From assembly GCA_963821715.1 (NCBI GenBank), contig CAWGET010000006.1, forward strand, positions 682,001 through 746,000: a stretch of DNA of 64,000 nt. The letters are read 5' to 3'. Under the pieces are notes generated by a model that was not told where the DNA came from, did no database searches, and was given only the letters and a program-made list of their open reading frames with translations. Made by a program: the position numbers and the translations under genes. Shown here one piece after another: positions 42,801 through 53,100 of the stretch (position 1 is its first letter; every line of letters begins with the position of its first letter). Origin of the DNA: CAWGET01 sp963821715 (GTDB taxonomy: Bacteria; Bacteroidota; Ignavibacteria; Ignavibacteriales; Melioribacteraceae).

Positions 42801-43223
42801 AGTCTGAAAAAATAACTAAAAAAAATTAAAACTTCAACGATTAGGAATATTGATTTTTCGAAATTTTCCCCGAATTATCTTAGCGGAATGAAATAATTCT
42901 TTAACCAGTTATTTTGCAGAGCATGTTTCTTCATGCCGGCAGGCAGGTCGCTACTTTTCTGGAGTTCATCCCGATGACAAGCGGGGCAAAGGAAAGTAGA
43001 AAAGGGAAATTATTATGAATGGATTTTATTTACTAGAATATTGATTTACTCGAAGTATGAAATAAATCGCTAATAAAAAAATAGTTAGTAGATGAATTTA
43101 TAATTATTATTTCAAAAACATCTTTACGCAGCTGAGAAAAATCATAATATAAAATTGGTAATTTGTTTTTAAATAATTCCCCGCCGATAAAGGCGGGAAA
43201 TTACAATTGAACCTAAATTAATT
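42801..43223. other. Non-coding gap with a REP-like palindromic element
   Basis: A 423-nt gap between cmk and the M16 peptidase gene without a supported ORF. The segment 42921-42999 holds several inverted repeats: GCATG/CATGC, CTACTTT (42951-42957) with AAAGTAG (42993-42999), and CCCG/CGGG inside. Its composition (ACTTTTCT, GGCAAAGGAAAG) recalls dispersed REP-like palindromes of other bacteria. Only one copy is present here. Confidence 0.4.
43180..43197 (-). terminator. Hairpin after the M16 peptidase pair
   Basis: CCCGCC and GGCGGG pair around a six-nt loop, extended by an AT-rich lower stem. It lies 27 nt past the stop codon of the second M16 gene. The following minus-strand sequence is AT-rich, but has no pure T tract, so it is a weak terminator candidate. 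Confidence 0.45.
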
Positions 43224-44765
43224 CTATTTAAATGTATCTTTAGAATCCACAATATTCACCGATTTTATATTTAGAATAAAATCCTCCGTTTCGGAATCTT
43301 CCGAAAGAACTTCTTCCGGTAAACCGGCGCGCACGATGTTGGAATAGCTCATCGGAGAAGGCTTATTTTCTTTTAAACTTTCTGCCAGCGCCTCGGCTTC
43401 GCTTACATCCGTTACGATAGTGATTTTCATATTCTCTATCTGCCAATATTTTTTTATCGCTTCATTCACGTCCTCCAGTGTCAGTCCGGCGAGCAATTCA
43501 TCGATTTCGGAAATGTAATCTTCTCTTCCGTACATTTTACTGTCCATTAAATAACCAAGCTGATCCGATGGCGATTTTATATAAAGTTTAATATAACTTC
43601 GTAAAAACGCCCTTGTATTATTGAACTCTTCTTCGGTCATTCCGTTTTCGATCAATTTATTAACTTCGCGCAGAGCCATCCGCAGAGCAAAATGAGCATG
43701 CCCTACTTCAACGTCCTTCAATTCTTCATATTGTGTTTTTAGCTGTTTGGCAATTTGAACCGGTCTGATCCAAATTGAAAAATAGTTTGATTGCCTGGGA
43801 ACGCCGGAAGGGGGAAGCATATTACCACCGCCGTTATCATACCATTCTATATAGGAATAATTCCCGTAATTCATCGAACGCTCTTCACGTATCATTTTAT
43901 AAAGTTTGCCGTAAGATTTTCTATGCTCGCCGAGGAAAGAGTTTGCCACCATAAGAGCGGCAAAATCATCGTCGGCTCTCGTTACAGGAATCGGATAACC
44001 CAAAAATATGGCTGAACCGAACGCGCCTTCCTTTGCAATTATTTCTACTTCAATTCCATTCGGCATATTTACTTCGGGTGCTTCAGGAATTTGCGGATCT
44101 GTATCGGGAAGTTGGGCTAGATCGGATTTTAATTTATTTAAAAAATCATCCGAATAATTACCGGCAATTCCGATGAGCAAATTATTTTTTGTGAAATATT
44201 TTTTATAATGTTCTTTTACATCTTCAATTGTTATCGATTTAACCGATTCAGTTTTTCCTTCAACCATATGCTGATAATTTGTTCCGCGGAAAAGAAAATC
44301 TTCCAGCGCTTTTTTGCTATACTCTTCGTCGGATGAAGCGCGTATCACCTGATCGACATACGACTGCTGGTTAGTTTTAACGCGTTCGAAATCCGAAGAA
44401 TCGAATGCAGGATTTACTATCAGCCCTTTTAGAATAGGATAAAACTCGTCTAACCAGTCTTTATGAACGGCGAACGTAAATATTGAAACTTCCTTATCAA
44501 CTGAAGAATTATAAGAAGCCGCCATCGGATAAATTTTTTCTTTGATATCACTGAAGGAAAGATCACCCGTTCCGCCCTGCGTAATCAAAGATGCAGTTGT
44601 AAACGTTAACCCTTCCTTTCCGTCGGGGTCGGACATCGAACCATTTTTGAACATTAATTTTATAACGACTTTTGCCGAGTTCGGCTGCTTTAGCTCAACC
44701 ACTTCCTGCGCGGAAATAAATCCGGTTAAAATAAATAACATCATAAATGCTTTTAATATTCTCAT
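43224..44765 (-). CDS. M16 peptidase-like protein, non-catalytic partner
   Basis: A 513-residue exported protein (signal peptide 1-19, TGFISAQ) with the M16 double-domain fold. The HxxEH zinc motif is missing; the corresponding region reads GLTFTTASLITQGG. The C-terminal half has the RxxxY-like segment (SYGKLYKMIREERSMNYGNYSY) seen in M16 substrate-binding subunits. It overlaps the catalytic M16 gene by one base, so the two likely form a periplasmic heterodimer, as in PqqL/YmxG-type pairs. Confidence 0.85.
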   Translation of the reverse strand: MRILKAFMMLFILTGFISAQEVVELKQPNSAKVVIKLMFKNGSMSDPDGKEGLTFTTASLITQGGTGDLSFSDIKEKIYPMAASYNSSVDKEVSIFTFAVHKDWLDEFYPILKGLIVNPAFDSSDFERVKTNQQSYVDQVIRASSDEEYSKKALEDFLFRGTNYQHMVEGKTESVKSITIEDVKEHYKKYFTKNNLLIGIAGNYSDDFLNKLKSDLAQLPDTDPQIPEAPEVNMPNGIEVEIIAKEGAFGSAIFLGYPIPVTRADDDFAALMVANSFLGEHRKSYGKLYKMIREERSMNYGNYSYIEWYDNGGGNMLPPSGVPRQSNYFSIWIRPVQIAKQLKTQYEELKDVEVGHAHFALRMALREVNKLIENGMTEEEFNNTRAFLRSYIKLYIKSPSDQLGYLMDSKMYGREDYISEIDELLAGLTLEDVNEAIKKYWQIENMKITIVTDVSEAEALAESLKENKPSPMSYSNIVRAGLPEEVLSEDSETEDFILNIKSVNIVDSKDTFK

Positions 44766-46111
44766 TATTGAACGCCTCCTTCTTCGTCGGGTGAAATTGT
44801 AGCGATCGTAAGTTTGTTTTCTATATAATATTTATCCGCTACAGTTTTAATATCATCCACCGTAACTTCATCGTAAAGGGAATACAACCGGTTTAGGGAT
44901 TCGGGATCGCCGGTTAAATAAATGTAGTGGCTTAAAGAATTCGCGATCGCGTCGGGGTTATCGATGTTCATAGCGAAACTATATTTAAGATTTGATTTAG
45001 TGTCGGACAATAATTTTTCGTCAACGCCGTTTTCTTTAATGTCTTCTATCGCTTTGGTTATTTCGTCTTTTACATATTGAAAATCATTCTGATCAATAAA
45101 AGAAGCTTGAATTGATATCAGATATGGATCGCGTGAATCCATCGCGCCGCCACCGAGAAATCTCAGCTTCCGTTCATCTACAACAAGTTTTTTAAAGAGG
45201 TCGGAATTTTGTGAAAATAGAATTGTATTCAAAACGTCTATCGCCGGCATATCTATTTTTTTATCGCTGAAAGCCGGGCCTTTATAATTAATACTCATAT
45301 ATGGCGGTATGGATCCGTTTTGAAGATGCACAAATCTTTTGCCGTCCTGTTCCGGTTCAACAGGAATTTCCGGTTCGTAATTTCCGCGCTTCCAATCTCC
45401 GAAATATTTTTTGGCGAGGCTGTTTACTTGTTCCGGTTTTACATCTCCCACTACAACAATTGTAGAGTACTCGGGTCTGTAATATCTGTCGAAAAATTCG
45501 AGCGAGTATTCGTACTGATTCGGCATATCGACAATGTCTTCAAAAAACCCCATCGTCGTATGTTTGTATGTGTGTTCGTCGAATGCCGTATTGAGCGTGC
45601 TTTCATAAAGCTGCGAATAAGGGCTGGCGTAATTTTTTGTGTATTCTCCTTTAACCGCTCCGGCTTCGGTTTTAAAATCGTGCTCGGAATATTTCAAACT
45701 TTTAAAGCGGTCGGCTTCAAGCTCAAACATTGTATCGAGATACGCTACATTCCCGGTCATATGATAAATTGTTCTATCGAGCGATGTATTTGCATTGGCT
45801 CCGGCGCCGGTTAATTTTAGCGCGTGCAAATATTTCTCGCGCGGAAATTTTTCAGTTCCTCTGAACATCATATGCTCGAAGAAATGCGCGAATCCGGTTA
45901 CTCCCTCTTCAACTTCATTACGCGAGCCGACTCTAACAACAATATAAAAAGCCGCGAGTCCGGGGCTGTCGAATGGCACTGTAACTACATTTAATCCGTT
46001 TTCAAGTTCTGTTTGATGAATTGGATAAGGTAGAATTTTCTCGCCTTTACCCGCGTACATTTCCGCCGCGGCTAAGCCGATAATTATTAATATGAGAATG
46101 ATCTTTCGCAA
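44765..46111 (-). CDS. M16 family zinc peptidase, catalytic subunit
   Basis: A 448-residue exported peptidase (hydrophobic leader 1-20). The inverted zinc motif HFFEH lies at residues 76-80, followed by the third ligand region AGAVKGEY. It probably degrades peptides in the periplasm together with the zinc-less partner encoded next. The start is a TTG at 46111-46109 with AAGGAG seven nt upstream. It lies 33 nt downstream of the inositol-phosphatase gene. Confidence 0.9.
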   Translation of the reverse strand: MRKIILILIIIGLAAAEMYAGKGEKILPYPIHQTELENGLNVVTVPFDSPGLAAFYIVVRVGSRNEVEEGVTGFAHFFEHMMFRGTEKFPREKYLHALKLTGAGANANTSLDRTIYHMTGNVAYLDTMFELEADRFKSLKYSEHDFKTEAGAVKGEYTKNYASPYSQLYESTLNTAFDEHTYKHTTMGFFEDIVDMPNQYEYSLEFFDRYYRPEYSTIVVVGDVKPEQVNSLAKKYFGDWKRGNYEPEIPVEPEQDGKRFVHLQNGSIPPYMSINYKGPAFSDKKIDMPAIDVLNTILFSQNSDLFKKLVVDERKLRFLGGGAMDSRDPYLISIQASFIDQNDFQYVKDEITKAIEDIKENGVDEKLLSDTKSNLKYSFAMNIDNPDAIANSLSHYIYLTGDPESLNRLYSLYDEVTVDDIKTVADKYYIENKLTIATISPDEEGGVQ

Positions 46112-46144
46112 AATTTTTCTCCTTAAATATTAATTGATGATTTA

Positions 46145-46915
46145 TTATGAATGCATATTCAAAATCCCGAGCATGTCTTTATGGACTTTACCGTTTGTAG
46201 CAAGAATTTGTTTAGAAAAAATGTTGAGTGGTTCATCTTTAAAGTTTGTTATCCGTCCGCCCGCTTCTTCAACAAGTAAAATACCTGCGCACATATCCCA
46301 CGGTTGAAGATGAACTTCCCAAAATCCTTCGAAGATTCCCTGGGCTACGTAGCAGAGATCGATGGCTGCGGAACCGAGCCTCCTAACCGCACGGGAGTTC
46401 AATAGAAACGCATTAAATTTCTCTATCGATTTTTCCGGATTAGTTTTAATATCGTAAGGAAATCCGGTAACCAAAAGACTTTCGGCTAATTTATCTTGAC
46501 CGCTAACGTTTAATGGTTTTCCATCATAAAACGCGCCGCTTCCTTTTTCCGCTGAATAAACAACATCGCGCATAACATCGTAAACAACTCCGTAAATTAT
46601 CTCTTCATTTTTTCTCACTCCGATCGATACAGAAAAGATGGGAAGCCCATGCGCGAAATTTGTAGTGCCGTCAATCGGATCGACAACCCATTGATATTCA
46701 GAATCTTTTTCGTGTTCGCCGCTCTCTTCTGCTAAAATTGAATGACCTGGATAATTTTTATTTATAAAATCCATAATCATTTTTTCAGATTTTTTATCAA
46801 CTTCAGTTACAATATTGCTTTCACTGGTTTTGAATTCAATAGAAAAATTCGTACCGAATTCTTCCCTGATCATATCTCCCGCTTCTTTGGAAATATCAAT
46901 AATTTTATCGAGCAT
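46145..46915 (-). CDS. suhB: Inositol monophosphatase family protein (SuhB-like)
   Basis: A 256-residue Mg-dependent phosphatase. It has the metal motif DPIDGTTNF starting at D79, the upstream EES (E63/E64), and the second motif WDMCAGILLVEEAGG. Members hydrolyse inositol phosphate; some also act in ribosome maturation. The ATG is preceded by CCGGAG. A SuhB assignment is by overall similarity only. Confidence 0.88.
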   Translation of the reverse strand: MLDKIIDISKEAGDMIREEFGTNFSIEFKTSESNIVTEVDKKSEKMIMDFINKNYPGHSILAEESGEHEKDSEYQWVVDPIDGTTNFAHGLPIFSVSIGVRKNEEIIYGVVYDVMRDVVYSAEKGSGAFYDGKPLNVSGQDKLAESLLVTGFPYDIKTNPEKSIEKFNAFLLNSRAVRRLGSAAIDLCYVAQGIFEGFWEVHLQPWDMCAGILLVEEAGGRITNFKDEPLNIFSKQILATNGKVHKDMLGILNMHS

Positions 46916-47159
46916 TTTAAATCTCCGGCTTCAAATTAAAACATAAACTTTAATAATAATATTTAATATAGGGAAATGCCATTCATTCAAACTTTATGTA
47001 GAATATTTTCATCTAGCAAATTTACTTTCCCAATTCTACCCTCATGCTCCTATATCGTATCGGAAGCGAAATCTTCTCTCCGCTGCCGTATTGCATTTCG
47101 TCTTTGACTCGATTAAAAATTTATTTATATTTTTTTAATAATCTTACCGGGTTTATTAT
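46916..47159. other. Divergent control region suhB / BamA-like gene
   Basis: A 244-nt AT-rich divergent gap. It holds the plus-strand promoter described separately and nothing else that is clear. The region next to suhB has only weak promoter-like sequence. Confidence 0.5.
47103..47133 (+). promoter_or_regulatory. Bacteroidota-type promoter for the BamA-like gene
   Basis: TTTG (47103-47106) is followed after exactly 19 bp by TATATTTT (47126-47133), matching the Bacteroidota TTTG-N19-TAnnTTTG pattern except for the last base. The start codon is 27 nt downstream. Confidence 0.6.
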
Positions 47160-48911
47160 TTGGGAAATTACAGTATAACTTCTGTTCGGCAGATAATTCA
47201 AAAAATATTTTTTTGTATGATATTATTATCTACCGGTATGTTGGCACAAGCAGATATTATTAGCGACGAAGAATTTAAATCGTTTGCTGATTATAAAGAC
47301 GCTGAAGGTAAATACATAAGAAATATTGAGATTAACTCGCGAGATATTTCTTCCGAATCTATTCAGGATAATGAAGCATTTATGCCGAAATGGTTCGGTT
47401 CGTTCGTAAATTCGCTTCATATTAATACACAAGAATGGGTTGTGGATAATTATCTGCTTTTTGAGTCGGGCGATAAGCTCGATCTCGAACTCCTTGAAGA
47501 AAGCGAAAGACTGCTCCGGGCAAGCGGATTATTTCTTGACGCCAGAGTCCGCATTACAAAAAACTTGGCCGATAGCGTTGATGTTATCGTCATCACTAAA
47601 GATAAATGGACCCTTAGTCTCGACCTTTCTTATCAGGCAAAAAATCAATCTGGCTACTTCGGTATCAGCGACGATAATATGCTCGGCTACGGTCATGCTA
47701 TTAAAGCAAGAGGTTCCTATGAGGGGAGCAGAAATATCGGCTGGGGCGGAGAACTAAACTATCGAGCGCAAAATATTGCAGGAACATTTATTAACGCCGA
47801 AGGTTCGCTAGTCTCCAATTCAAGATTCCTTAACAGAAACCTTAGCGCCTCGCGGCCGTTTTATAGGAATGACACCAAATATGCCGGTGGAATATCATTC
47901 GCGTGGCTTAACGGAAATGTTGAATTTATTTCCGAAGAGGAAGAACTAATAACAATGGGTTACAAAAAACGCGAGCAGGATATTTGGGCCGGCAGATCTT
48001 ATCCGGTGTTTTTCGGCCCGGAAATTTTTAGAAAGAAATCTCGACTCATAACTTCATTAAGAATTTCGCGCACAAGATTTCCTTCACGCCCCGAAGTTTC
48101 GGAAACTGAAAACCGGCTATACGAGAATCAAACGTTATATTTGGCAAATTTTGGATTCATAAACAGAAGATATTTTAAAGATCATTACATTAATAATTTT
48201 GGTAAAACCGAAGATATTGAAGTCGGCGGAATTCTTTCCTTGACACTTGGTTCGGACGTTAGGGAATTTAAAGACCGTTGGTATTTAGGTTTAATGGGCG
48301 TTTATTCTAAAAGTATTCCGCCCGTCGGTTATTTTTCCGGTAAATTTGAATTGGGTGGTTTCAAAAATGTGAGTAAATGGGAACAAAATACTCTTAATTT
48401 TAACTTGGTATATCATTCTCCGCTCGACATGTATATAAAATATAAAGTCCGGCATTTTCTACAATTCGATTATCTGCTTGGATTCAACCGGTTTAAAGGA
48501 GAACAAATATTTCTGAATACTCTTTCGGGGCTAAGGGGAATTGACGGTTATGAATTAAATGGTACTAAACGCGCGGTTCTGAATCTGGAATCGAGATTTT
48601 TCACAGGACTATCGCCTTTGGGTTTTGTGATAGGAGGAATTCTTTTTTCAGATCTTGGAATGATCTCTGGAGGTGATCAAAGTATTACCAATAGTAAAGT
48701 TTATCAGTCGTACGGTATTGGACTGCGTACCAGCAATGAATCATTTGCCGGAGCCTCGTTTGAAGTTTCGCTGGTTTATAACCCGTTCGATTTTAATGAC
48801 TCTTCGGGCGCATTTAAAATTCTATTCAGCGGCACCTTTGTTCTCGGATCACGAAATTTTGCTTTTGCAGAACCTTCTATAATCAACTTCGGTGAAAACC
48901 GGGTTGAATGA
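47160..48911 (+). CDS. BamA/TamA-like outer-membrane protein
   Basis: A 583-residue protein with a hydrophobic export signal (IFFCMILLSTGMLAQA). A POTRA-like segment follows (about residues 85-150, with FESGDKLDLELLEESERLLR and VIVITKDKWTLSLDL). The rest is a long beta-barrel with aromatic strands and an RGIDGYELNGTKRAVLNLE segment, resembling the surface-antigen/Omp85 barrel. It probably inserts or exports proteins at the outer membrane. The start is a TTG at 47160 placed by the promoter; a later start at an internal ATG cannot be excluded. It is a lone plus-strand gene among minus-strand neighbours. Confidence 0.75.
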   Translation: MGNYSITSVRQIIQKIFFCMILLSTGMLAQADIISDEEFKSFADYKDAEGKYIRNIEINSRDISSESIQDNEAFMPKWFGSFVNSLHINTQEWVVDNYLLFESGDKLDLELLEESERLLRASGLFLDARVRITKNLADSVDVIVITKDKWTLSLDLSYQAKNQSGYFGISDDNMLGYGHAIKARGSYEGSRNIGWGGELNYRAQNIAGTFINAEGSLVSNSRFLNRNLSASRPFYRNDTKYAGGISFAWLNGNVEFISEEEELITMGYKKREQDIWAGRSYPVFFGPEIFRKKSRLITSLRISRTRFPSRPEVSETENRLYENQTLYLANFGFINRRYFKDHYINNFGKTEDIEVGGILSLTLGSDVREFKDRWYLGLMGVYSKSIPPVGYFSGKFELGGFKNVSKWEQNTLNFNLVYHSPLDMYIKYKVRHFLQFDYLLGFNRFKGEQIFLNTLSGLRGIDGYELNGTKRAVLNLESRFFTGLSPLGFVIGGILFSDLGMISGGDQSITNSKVYQSYGIGLRTSNESFAGASFEVSLVYNPFDFNDSSGAFKILFSGTFVLGSRNFAFAEPSIINFGENRVE

Positions 48912-48920
48912 CTAAAGAAG

Positions 48921-48993
48921 TATATAGCATCCGCCAGGAGTTAACTAAATATAAAATTCCTTATGAAGCTATATAATTTAACTCCTAACGGAT
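48921..48993. repeat. Crossed inverted repeats after the BamA-like gene
   Basis: Two inverted repeats interlock. TATATAGC (48921-48928) is complementary to GCTATATA (48968-48975). ATCCGccAGGAGTTAA (48929-48944) is complementary to TTAACTCCTaaCGGAT (48978-48993), 14 of 16 positions pairing. Because the arms cross, the two stems are alternative or form a pseudoknot. It lies 9 nt past the stop codon, so it may be the end of the plus-strand transcript. Confidence 0.45.
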
Positions 48994-49133
48994 TAATTTA
49001 TTTTCTGCGAATCTAAATTCCCCTGTAATTTAATCCCAACGAAATTATTTTTTATTTTAACCGCCGTCAATAACATATAAACTTTTTTTATTAGCGCATC
49101 CGCGGCAATTTTTTAATTTCTACTTACCGTTTC

Positions 49134-50141
49134 TTAAAATTTTGCTCCGACGGTAAAATAATGCACTTCCGTTAAACGGTTGAATTCCTGGTATGCATAA
49201 TCTACGCGAATTTTTACCGCGCCGATCAACCTGTAATTCAAACCGACTCCTACCGTGAAACCTTTTTCTGAATCGAGTTCGAACAAGGCGTTGTATCCGC
49301 CGCGCAAATATAAAAGCTCGTTCCAGGCGTATTCCAAACCGGTATTTAAATATTCAGTATGATCGTTTGGATGTATCGCATCTACCGCTAATGTAACTCT
49401 CGATTGATCCGATTTAATTACATCGGCAGCAACTCCTATTCTGAAAAGGAGTGGTAGCTCAAACTCGTCCACCTCAATATCAGTATTTATCAAATTCCCT
49501 TCTCCGGAACCAACCTGCTGAACCTGAAGAAGATCTCTTCCTTCCATTTTCATTTTGGATCCGAAATTTGAAATACTCGCTGCCAATCTCAATTCATTTA
49601 AGATATTTATCTTATAGAGAGTTCCGATATCAATGGCAAAACCTGAAGCGGACTCATTCCAAATATATTCGTTTATATATTTCGCGTTAAACCCGATAGA
49701 GAAATTTTCCGTCAGGTACCTTCCGAAACTTACACCGATTGCCAAAGCTCCGGCGCTGAAATATTCTCCGGTTCCTCTCGGATTCTCTTCAGTTCTTACA
49801 AGCATATCATCCATTGAAAGAACTGTAACAAAAGTACCGAGAGTTCCCAATCCCGAAATATTAGAAGCGAACGCCGCGTAATCATAGTTTACACCGCCAA
49901 ACCAGGATGTATGATTGAAAGCAGCTTCACGGGAATAATTATTGGCCAGTCCTGCGGGATTCCAGTACATGGCGGAAATATCATCGGCTGTTGCCGTAAA
50001 AGCTCCGCCCATTCCAACAGCACGAGAGCCCGCTCCGATTTTAAGAAAGGGCGCCGCTGTTGTTCCGGTTTTCGTTAACGTTTGGGAAAAAGAAACCGAA
50101 GCACAAATTAGAACCGCTGTAATTATTTTTATAAATTTCAT
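49134..50141 (-). CDS. PorV/PorQ-like outer-membrane protein, copy 1
   Basis: A 335-residue barrel of the FadL-like PorV family. It has a signal peptide (1-19, VSFSQ), the N-terminal APFLKIGAGSRAVGMGGAFT and the family motif YWNPAGLA, then repeated amphipathic strands ending with FTVGAKF. PorV-type proteins carry T9SS cargo from the translocon to the attachment complex. The gene follows the giant secreted protein by 46 nt, with GGAG seven nt before the ATG. It is therefore the third gene of the receptor/giant/PorV cassette. Confidence 0.85.
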   Translation of the reverse strand: MKFIKIITAVLICASVSFSQTLTKTGTTAAPFLKIGAGSRAVGMGGAFTATADDISAMYWNPAGLANNYSREAAFNHTSWFGGVNYDYAAFASNISGLGTLGTFVTVLSMDDMLVRTEENPRGTGEYFSAGALAIGVSFGRYLTENFSIGFNAKYINEYIWNESASGFAIDIGTLYKINILNELRLAASISNFGSKMKMEGRDLLQVQQVGSGEGNLINTDIEVDEFELPLLFRIGVAADVIKSDQSRVTLAVDAIHPNDHTEYLNTGLEYAWNELLYLRGGYNALFELDSEKGFTVGVGLNYRLIGAVKIRVDYAYQEFNRLTEVHYFTVGAKF

Positions 50142-50187
50142 TTATAAACTCCTGATAATAATCCTTCACTTATAGTTTATGCGAATA

Positions 50188-53100
50188 CTATTTTATCAAA
50201 GCGAATTTTAATAATTTCTCGCCAATTCCCGGCGCTTCAATATGCGCCATATAAACTCCGTATGCTACTCCAAATCCGTCGCGGTTAAGTAAATTCCAAT
50301 ATTCTCTTCCGTTCGACATTGAAGATTCGTGATATAGAGTAGTTACCGGTTCGCCGCTTAATGTAAATATGCGGATTGTACACTGCTGCGGAAGATTTTC
50401 GAAATAGATCCTGCGCTCTCCGCGCGACTGACCCGGCAATTTATTAGTTGGTTCAATAATGCTGTATCCGATATATGGATTCGGGACTACATAAATTTCG
50501 TCGAGCGATTCTTCTTTTAAATTCTGCGCAACTTTCGGTCCTTCCGTTTTCAAATAAAAAGTGTCCTGTTCGGTAAACGGTCTTTCGGTCGCTATGTAAA
50601 GCACGTCGCCTGTGCCGGGCAAATCAGGTACGAAATTAGAATCCGCGTCTCCGGGTACAATTAAATTGAGCATCCATGTTAATGTATCGGTCTGTAGGCC
50701 TTTTGAACCTGGTTTAAAGAAAATGATAAGATCACCCGGATCCCAGGAAGAATCTTTCTGAGTTTTTTGTTCTATCAGTAAAGTTTTAATTGGCTCAGCG
50801 ATCCCGTTCGTGACTTCTTCAACTTTAAAGTTAACATCTATTGATACCGTAGAATCTGTTCCGGCTTCAGCCACTCTGGATTCAAACTCTTCCTGATCAG
50901 AAAAAGTTACTTCGAAATCCCCGGGATATTTTAGTTTTTGTGAAGCTCTTCCGATCGTGGATAAAATAATGTTGTAACTCAAATTTGTTCCACCGGAAAT
51001 CCAGCCAGTTTCCTCTTCATCAATTTCAACTGTAGAATAATCGGTAATCGTTAATTCAACGCCGTCAAAAGTTGGGTTCGAATCTTCACCTTCAAAATTA
51101 ATGCTTTGGTAAACAGGATAATATCTATAGGTAACTTCTACCGAAGAACCGCTTGGAATTGAACTTCCCTCAATTCTTCTTATCGTTCCCCTGTTATAAG
51201 AAACTTCATAGTCTACGCCTTCTTCATAAAGAATAGGAGTATCGCCGTTCTCTTGTATGACCGATAAAAATTCGTCATCAGAAACATTATCATTGAATAA
51301 CTGAGAAAATTTTGTGTCGAATAATTTTACGGTTTCCCTCACCGGCTGAAGTTTCAATACGGAGTAATTTTTTGCTTCAATTGTATCCGACTGCCTGTAT
51401 AGGGAATCAGAAAAGAATAATTTATATTCTCCCCCTTCCTCTAATGCAAGATCATTCAGGAGAGTAAAATCTACATTTCCATTACCGCGCCCTACGTGGA
51501 GGATATTATCATTTTTTATCGCCGGCTCAATATATCCCGCCGCTCTTGGACCCGGAATAACCTGAACGGTGTTACGATCGAAGACCATTTCGCCTGTAAT
51601 CGGATCTCGCGTAATTTTTTTTGTAGTTTCCGATGGCGGAATACCTTCGGAATCCCCACGGTCGTAAGCTACAACAGCGTAATAATAAGTCTGACCGTTT
51701 ACAACGTCATTTGAATCGACAAAAGAATGAACGAGTCCTGAATTGTTTCCGAGAAAATAATGAATGCCTCTTCCCTGATAAGGAACCGGATGATAACCCT
51801 GCCAAGGATCTTCAATCTCACCGGAATATCTTCCGTCTCCGTTAATGTCTTCGTAAGGCTCGCCGCTATCCCATTTGTTATTATTATTCAAGTCGGTAAA
51901 CGGTTCCACGGTTACTGCTAAATCCCATTTAGCTTCTGTTCCGTCGGCTTTCTTCAGCGGTTCGCTGAGGTAACGGGATCCTTTCCCATCCGTAACTACT
52001 TGAATATCATTGAAATTCGGATCCGTGCTTCTGTAAATAACGTATCCCTGAAAATCTTTTCCTGTGATTGGATCGATGCTCTCTTCGGCGAGATCATCCC
52101 AATAAAGAGTTACTTTTTCATCTCCTGGAACGGCCGTTACAGTTGGTGTAAATGGAGGTTTGAAAAATCTATAATTCTGATTATAAATTCTTTGTACGGT
52201 TTCGGATGTGGTAAGGAGATCATCTAAGTCTTCACCCATCAGCAGCGCCATCGAAATTCTTTTAGTTTCTCCCGGCTGCAGATCAATATATCCCGATCCG
52301 AAAATGAATACGAGATCGTCCGGTTCTTCCTGAATTTCATCGAAATTACCCGGAATCGATCTGTTCCACATGGAAACATCATTTGAAACCGCGTCGGTTT
52401 CCCAAATCCAGCTGTTAAAACTTGTTAAACCTATTTGATCCGATTCGTCAAGATCGGTTAGTTCAAAATTCGGTTCGCCGGGAAATAAAGGATCGAGTGA
52501 TCCGTCGGCTAATTTTTTACCCGGAGTCGGAACACCGTCTCCTTCGCCTTCGTCGTCTGTTCCTGCAACTCCGTCAACTCCTACATCGTCACCATCGGGA
52601 TTCCAATCGCCGTCATTATCAATACCGTCATCCTGCTTTTCATCTATCATTCCGTCGCCATCATTATCTATTCCGTCTATCGCGCCCGGACTTTCTAAGA
52701 ATTTACAAGCCAGATAACCGGTCGGTAATCCTCTTTCGCCCTGACCTTCAGGATTCCAAAAGTAAACAAGACTTCTAGCATAAACGGGAATATTATCGAC
52801 GCTTCCGTCGTCCGCGTAAGGAGGAATAAAAAATCCTTTATTAAGATTAAAAACTCCGCCGCCGCCGATATCGGGATCGCCGTAAATTCCAAAGAATACT
52901 TTATCGAGCGGTTTGTCGCTCACGTTGGTAATTGTATAAACAAAAAACACAGAGTTTTCCGCCAGCACATTGCTCCACTGAAAAGCCCTTCCGTCTATCT
53001 GAACTCCGAGACCTTTTCTGGAAGAATCACTTGGGAAAGGATAATATGGAAATTCTTTATTATCACGATCATCCATTCCCCAAAAAACTTCGGCTTCTGC

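Noticed and set aside
52530..52690. Repetitive GATGG-like DNA as a tandem repeat element
   Set aside because: It is in-frame coding sequence for calcium-type Asp loops, with irregular spacing.
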